Assembly (NCBI GenBank): GCA_016839905.1
Contig: JAEOTJ010000365.1
Location: 1 to 10,061, forward strand
Reading direction: 5' to 3'
Source of the DNA: Promethearchaeota archaeon
Lineage (GTDB): Archaea; Asgardarchaeota; Lokiarchaeia; Sigynarchaeales; SOKP01
DNA length: 10,061 nucleotides
The stretch's first letter is position 1; each line of letters begins with the position of its first letter. This document shows, one piece after another, positions 7,604 to 10,061 of this stretch. Position numbers and translations under genes: made by a program. The notes below the pieces were generated by a model, which worked only from the letters and a program-made list of their open reading frames with translations, was not told the origin of the DNA and made no database searches.

Positions 7604-8221
7604 TTGGTACTCAATAAGCAAGTGGAAAAAACAATGTTTGATCCTCACAAGAGAGCCAAGCCGCATAAAGAGTCTGATTTAAAGGAACTTGCGGAAAAAT
7701 TAAATTGGAAAGGAAAGGGCACGGAAGATGACCCCTTCATCATCAATGATCCAAATCCGCTGCCAAAAGAGTTTTTAATTACGTATTCCGAATTATTCAT
7801 TGTCATCGAGAATTGCAAATGGTTTGGACTCGGATTACTGGGAGTTAAAAATCTTAAAATTAACAATTGCATCATTAGGAACCTCTATCTCGAGTATTGC
7901 TCCACGCTGGTATTGGAGCAGGTTAAAGTAAAGTCGCTCGTCATGAAAAACTGCACTGAGATAGTCTGCCTCTCATGTTATTTGAGCGAGGTTGAACTCA
8001 AGTTAAGCACCTGGAATGCATTCAGTAATTGCATTTTGCTCAGAATATATGAAGATGAATTTAGCGGGCATAATGTCTTTGAAAAGTATGGAAAGTTCCA
8101 AAATATTGACAATCTGAATCCTGTCAAGATCCGGAAAAACATGCTCATGTGCGCTTTAATCATGACTGCTCTAATGATTTTTAAAACTATAGTTATTAAC
8201 ATCATTTTAGACCTATTATAG
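7604..8221 (+). CDS. Small membrane-anchored protein with a beta-helix cap motif
   Basis: Unrecognised protein of 205 residues. LNWKGKGTEDDPFIIND (33-49) matches the GxGSxxxPYVI caps of the giant protein encoded divergently next door. It is followed by short strand-like repeats rich in Asn, Cys and branched residues (about 64-145: FIVIENCKW, LKINNCIIRNLYLEYC, SLVMKNC), consistent with a few beta-helix coils. There is no signal peptide. A C-terminal hydrophobic segment, about 180-203, probably anchors it with the N-terminal domain in the cytosol, though the opposite topology is not excluded. Seven or more Cys are unusual for an exported archaeal beta-helix and favour a cytosolic location. The TTG start is backed by the GGTGAT site. 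Codon use looks somewhat richer in G and C than its neighbours. Confidence 0.75.
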   Translation: MVLNKQVEKTMFDPHKRAKPHKESDLKELAEKLNWKGKGTEDDPFIINDPNPLPKEFLITYSELFIVIENCKWFGLGLLGVKNLKINNCIIRNLYLEYCSTLVLEQVKVKSLVMKNCTEIVCLSCYLSEVELKLSTWNAFSNCILLRIYEDEFSGHNVFEKYGKFQNIDNLNPVKIRKNMLMCALIMTALMIFKTIVINIILDLL

Positions 8222-8286
8222 AGCAACTCTCATTTTTCTTAAGCTCCCCCTTGGAATTGCCACTTTCATTAAGGTCATTTAAATAG

Positions 8287-8303
8287 ATGCATTATAAATG
8301 CAT
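8287..8303. other. Perfect 17-bp palindromic element between convergent genes
   Basis: ATGCATT-ATA-AATGCAT has seven-base arms and a three-base loop. It lies in the 113-base gap between the stops of the genes at 8221 and 8335. It could be a bidirectional end signal or protein site, but no U-tract follows closely. The decayed copy of this flank at 9423-9446 has lost the palindrome. Confidence 0.3.
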
Positions 8304-8334
8304 GCTGGTGAGAGCACTAAGATTTTCAATGCTT

Positions 8335-9243
8335 TTAAATTCCTTTATTTTGTTTAATTTTAAAATCTTTAGAATCCAATTTTTTAAGATTTTCCAAGCC
8401 TTTTATTTCAGTTATGGGATTCCAATCCAAATTTAAATTCTCTAAATTAACGAGTTTTTCTAAACCCTTCATCTCTGAGATTTGATTTCTTGATAAGAAT
8501 AAAATCCTTAATTTATGAAGCTTATTAAGGCCTTTAATTTCATGGATTTGATTAGAGTCCAGATATAATTCATCTAACTCATTTAATGTATCTAATCCTT
8601 TTATTTCCGTGATTTCGTTACATGATAAATGCAAATCATCTAATTTACTCATGTGTTCAATTCCTTGAATTTCTCCAATTTTATTATCTGATAAATTCAG
8701 ATACTCTAAGTTGCTTAGATTTTTAAATCCTTCCATCACAGTGATATTGTTCTGGTACAGGTATAACTCTTCTAATCGATGTTGATTCTCAAGCCCCTCT
8801 ATCTTAGAGATTTGATTTCGTCCTAATTTTAAAGACCATAGATTCACATTATTATCGAGCCCTTCTATTTTCTCTATTTTATTAAAATACAAGTTTAAAT
8901 ATTCTAAATTACTCAAGTTTTCAAGTCCCTTAATTTTTGTAATCTCTTTTGAATTTAAATTAAGAGACCGTAAATTAGTTAGCGTTTCGAGCCCTTTTAT
9001 TTCCTGAATCCCACTCGCACATATCTCAAGCTCTCTGAGTTCGGGAAAAATCTCTAAACCTTTTATTTCCTGGACGTCACAGCAGACCAATCGAAGAACT
9101 TTCAAATCGGGCACCCTTTCTATCCCCTCAAGGTTAGAAATGTCATGAATTGGATAGCAATCAATATATAAGGTCTTGCCATCTTCAGGATCATCATCCC
9201 AGATTGGAAATTTTTTTTCCTCGAGTTTAACAAATTCGCTCAT
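8335..9243 (-). CDS. SDS22-like leucine-rich repeat protein
   Basis: Soluble 302-residue LRR protein without signal peptide or membrane segment, so probably a cytoplasmic binding scaffold. A short N-terminal part (1-33, FPIWDDDPEDG) is followed by repeats whose K/E-G-L/I anchor Gly falls at residues 40, 62, 84, 106, 128, 150, 172, 194, 216, 238, 260 and 282: a strict 22-residue period without insertion or loss. The repeat is roughly LxxLxxLxLxxNxIxEIKGLE, the SDS22/protein phosphatase 1 regulator type also seen in internalins. A basic tail (290-302) closes it. Partner unknown. The TATA-like box centred about 27 bases before the ATG implies a leaderless transcript. A decayed second copy of its 3' end lies upstream at 9498-9545. 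Confidence 0.88.
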   Translation of the reverse strand: MSEFVKLEEKKFPIWDDDPEDGKTLYIDCYPIHDISNLEGIERVPDLKVLRLVCCDVQEIKGLEIFPELRELEICASGIQEIKGLETLTNLRSLNLNSKEITKIKGLENLSNLEYLNLYFNKIEKIEGLDNNVNLWSLKLGRNQISKIEGLENQHRLEELYLYQNNITVMEGFKNLSNLEYLNLSDNKIGEIQGIEHMSKLDDLHLSCNEITEIKGLDTLNELDELYLDSNQIHEIKGLNKLHKLRILFLSRNQISEMKGLEKLVNLENLNLDWNPITEIKGLENLKKLDSKDFKIKQNKGI

Positions 9244-9266
9244 CAGATTTATAATAGAAGTTAAAC

Positions 9267-9274
9267 TATTTAAA
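9267..9274 (-). promoter_or_regulatory. TATA-like box of the LRR gene, leaderless layout
   Basis: TTTAAATA on the minus strand, centred about 27 bases from ATG 9243. The usual 26-base spacing puts the transcript start at the ATG itself. No Shine-Dalgarno is present, which agrees with a leaderless mRNA. Confidence 0.5.
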
Positions 9275-9321
9275 GATTTGGAGTGGCTTGAATTTCTAAA
9301 AATGAAATAAGAGACAATTTA

Positions 9322-9338
9322 ATTTATTAGAATGATTT
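9322..9338. repeat. 17-bp inverted repeat, left arm (right arm 9573-9589)
   Basis: ATTTATTAGAATGATTT here is the exact reverse complement of AAATCATTCTAATAAAT at 9573-9589. The arms are 234 bases apart and enclose the LRR remnant and its fusion point. The right arm lies inside the plus-strand coding remnant. It may mark a rearrangement or an inverted fragment of the same gene. Confidence 0.6.
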
Positions 9339-9422
9339 ATATTGAGATAATTTTATGATATTTTAGTGTGCTCAATGGTTTAAGATTTTATTATTCTTAT
9401 AAGCATTAGGTAATAGTATTGC

Positions 9423-9545
9423 CATTTAAATAGATGAAATTATAAATATATATTGATAAGACTTCAATTTTCTTTAATGCATTTTTTTTCCAATAATTTA
9501 TTTGAGATCAGAATGTATAGATACCAATTTTTTTAGATTTTCCAA
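9423..9545 (-). pseudogene. 3' remnant of a second LRR gene with its downstream flank
   Basis: On the minus strand 9545-9498 reads LENLKKLVSIHSDLK and a TAA stop, matching LENLKKLDSKDFK near the C-terminus of the intact LRR gene (residues 283-295). The flank beyond the stop also matches: CATTTAAATAGATG, then ATTATAAAT, occurs at 9423-9446 and at 8276-8299. The distance from this flank motif to the LENLKKL block is nearly the same in both copies (about 122 bases). Homology stops abruptly at about 9545, where unrelated plus-strand coding sequence begins. All repeats upstream are gone. Confidence 0.7.
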
Positions 9546-9547
9546 AA

Positions 9548-9811
9548 GCACAATTATTTGAAGGATTCAAGAAAATCATTCTAATAAATAAACAACAAGA
9601 GAGTTGTCCGTATTTTTATGATATTAAAAGATCTTTTCCTGGAGTAGAACTTGTAGATTTAACTTATGATATCGCTCTTCCTAATGGTTTAACTCAAGAT
9701 TCTATTGAAACAATCATAAAGAATCTATCGAGGTATATATATGGATCTGAGAATTTCTTATTTAAAATGGGAAAAAAATGGGTATATTCAAACAAATCTT
9801 TAATCATATAA
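9548..9811 (+). pseudogene. 3' remnant of an unrecognised plus-strand gene
   Basis: An open frame of 87 codons ending in TAA at 9809-9811, with protein-like composition (CPYFYDIKRSFPGVELVDL, then DIALPNGL, YIYGSENFLFKMGKKW). No in-frame start codon with room for a protein exists: the frame runs back through the LRR junction to a TAG at 9518, and its first Met is near the end. It therefore looks like the C-terminal part of a gene whose 5' end was deleted. I do not recognise the family. A short ATG frame upstream (9477 or 9513) could only reach it through a frameshift in a T-run, but that sequence belongs to the LRR remnant. Confidence 0.5.
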
Positions 9812-9851
9812 ACATTTTTATAGGTAAATTCCCATAATAATATTGGACTTA

Positions 9852-9929
9852 TTTTAAAAAACAATTTTAAAAAACAATTTTAAAAAACAATTTTAAAAAA
9901 CAATTTTAAAAAACAATTTTAAAATACAA
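9852..9929. repeat. 13-bp AT-rich tandem repeat, six units
   Basis: The unit TTTTAAAAAACAA is repeated five times perfectly (9852-9916), and a sixth copy differs by one base (9917-9929). A partial degenerate copy follows in the A-rich run to 9943. Each unit holds TTTTAAAA, which is self-complementary and resembles an archaeal TATA box. The array ends about 30 bases before the next gene's start. Confidence 0.92.
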
Positions 9930-9930
9930 A

Positions 9931-9937
9931 TTTAAAA
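9931..9937 (+). promoter_or_regulatory. TATA-like box of the TPR-like gene, leaderless layout
   Basis: TTTAAAA centred about 25 bases before ATG 9959, directly after the tandem repeat. This predicts transcription starting at or next to the ATG. No convincing Shine-Dalgarno precedes the start. Confidence 0.4.
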
Positions 9938-9958
9938 AAAAAATAGACTGAGAGACCC

Positions 9959-10061
9959 ATGGTCGCCTCAATAGATACGATTTTTGAAAGTTCAAAGAAG
10001 TTTTTTGATAATGGCGATATTAACAGCTCTATAGATCGTTTTGAAGAAGTTATCCTAAATA
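9959..10061 (+). CDS. N-terminus of a probable TPR-repeat protein (cut by the window edge)
   Basis: Only 34 codons are visible, beginning MVASIDTIFESSKKFFDNGD and continuing with INSSIDRFEEVILN. The pattern of two amphipathic helices separated by a turn at Asp-Asn-Gly-Asp, with Ile/Phe/Glu spacing as in IDRFEEV, fits the first tetratricopeptide repeat. No signal peptide is visible. ATG 9959 is the first start after the A-rich tract and agrees with the leaderless promoter. The function depends on sequence beyond the window. Confidence 0.6.
   Translation, partial: MVASIDTIFESSKKFFDNGDINSSIDRFEEVILN

Noticed and set aside
7645..8226. Two minus-strand frames opposite the gene at 7604
   Set aside because: The plus-strand gene has a strong ribosome site, the cap motif and a membrane helix; the antisense frames have none of these.
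9477..9811. A single gene from ATG 9477 or 9513 through the plus-strand remnant with one frameshift in the T-run
   Set aside because: The stretch 9423-9545 is better explained as the reverse strand of an LRR gene end, with matching stop and flank spacing.
9852..9929. Possible CRISPR array
   Set aside because: Units are 13 bp and directly contiguous, with no unique spacers; it is a simple minisatellite.

Overview
The window is strongly AT-rich and looks archaeal. It has TATA-like boxes about 26 bases before predicted transcript starts, two genes that look leaderless, and one strong GGTGAT Shine-Dalgarno. Protein content also fits: a NosD-like parallel beta-helix surface protein with thrombospondin-3-type calcium repeats and a CARDB-like domain, an SDS22-like leucine-rich repeat (LRR) protein, a TPR-like start and a nickel-pincer cofactor gene. 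An Asgard archaeon of the Lokiarchaeia type is my best guess from these proteins together. It is an inference, and a methanogen-related or other AT-rich archaeon is not excluded.

Layout. 91-870 (+) is larB. It converges on a small zinc-ribbon plus HEPN-like gene at 1055-1549 (-). The 450-base gap 1598-2047 holds promoter-like sequence, a probable decayed lipid-kinase-like gene (1731-1944, +) and the U-rich end of the next gene. The centre (2048-7378, -) is one giant gene of 1776 residues. It encodes a signal peptide, three beta-helix modules, glycine-rich coils in a three-level repeat, eight Asp-rich calcium-type loops, a CARDB-like domain, one membrane helix and a short cytosolic helical tail. 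Divergent from it is a small gene (7604-8221, +; TTG start) for a membrane-anchored protein with the same beta-helix cap motif. The shared intergenic region carries an inverted repeat placed like an operator. An LRR protein gene follows (8335-9243, -).

The last 800 bases are a rearranged scar. The 3' end of a second LRR gene (9498-9545, -) is joined back to back to the 3' end of an unrelated plus-strand gene (9548-9811). Both lack their 5' halves, as one deletion through a divergent gene pair would leave. A 13-bp AT-rich minisatellite (9852-9929) then leads straight into the promoter and start of a TPR-like gene that runs off the window (9959-10061, +).

The genes do not form one operon; most adjacent pairs are convergent or divergent. 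The clearest functional pairing is the giant surface protein with its small divergent neighbour, which share a cap motif and a promoter region. No RNA gene, CRISPR array or intact insertion sequence was seen.
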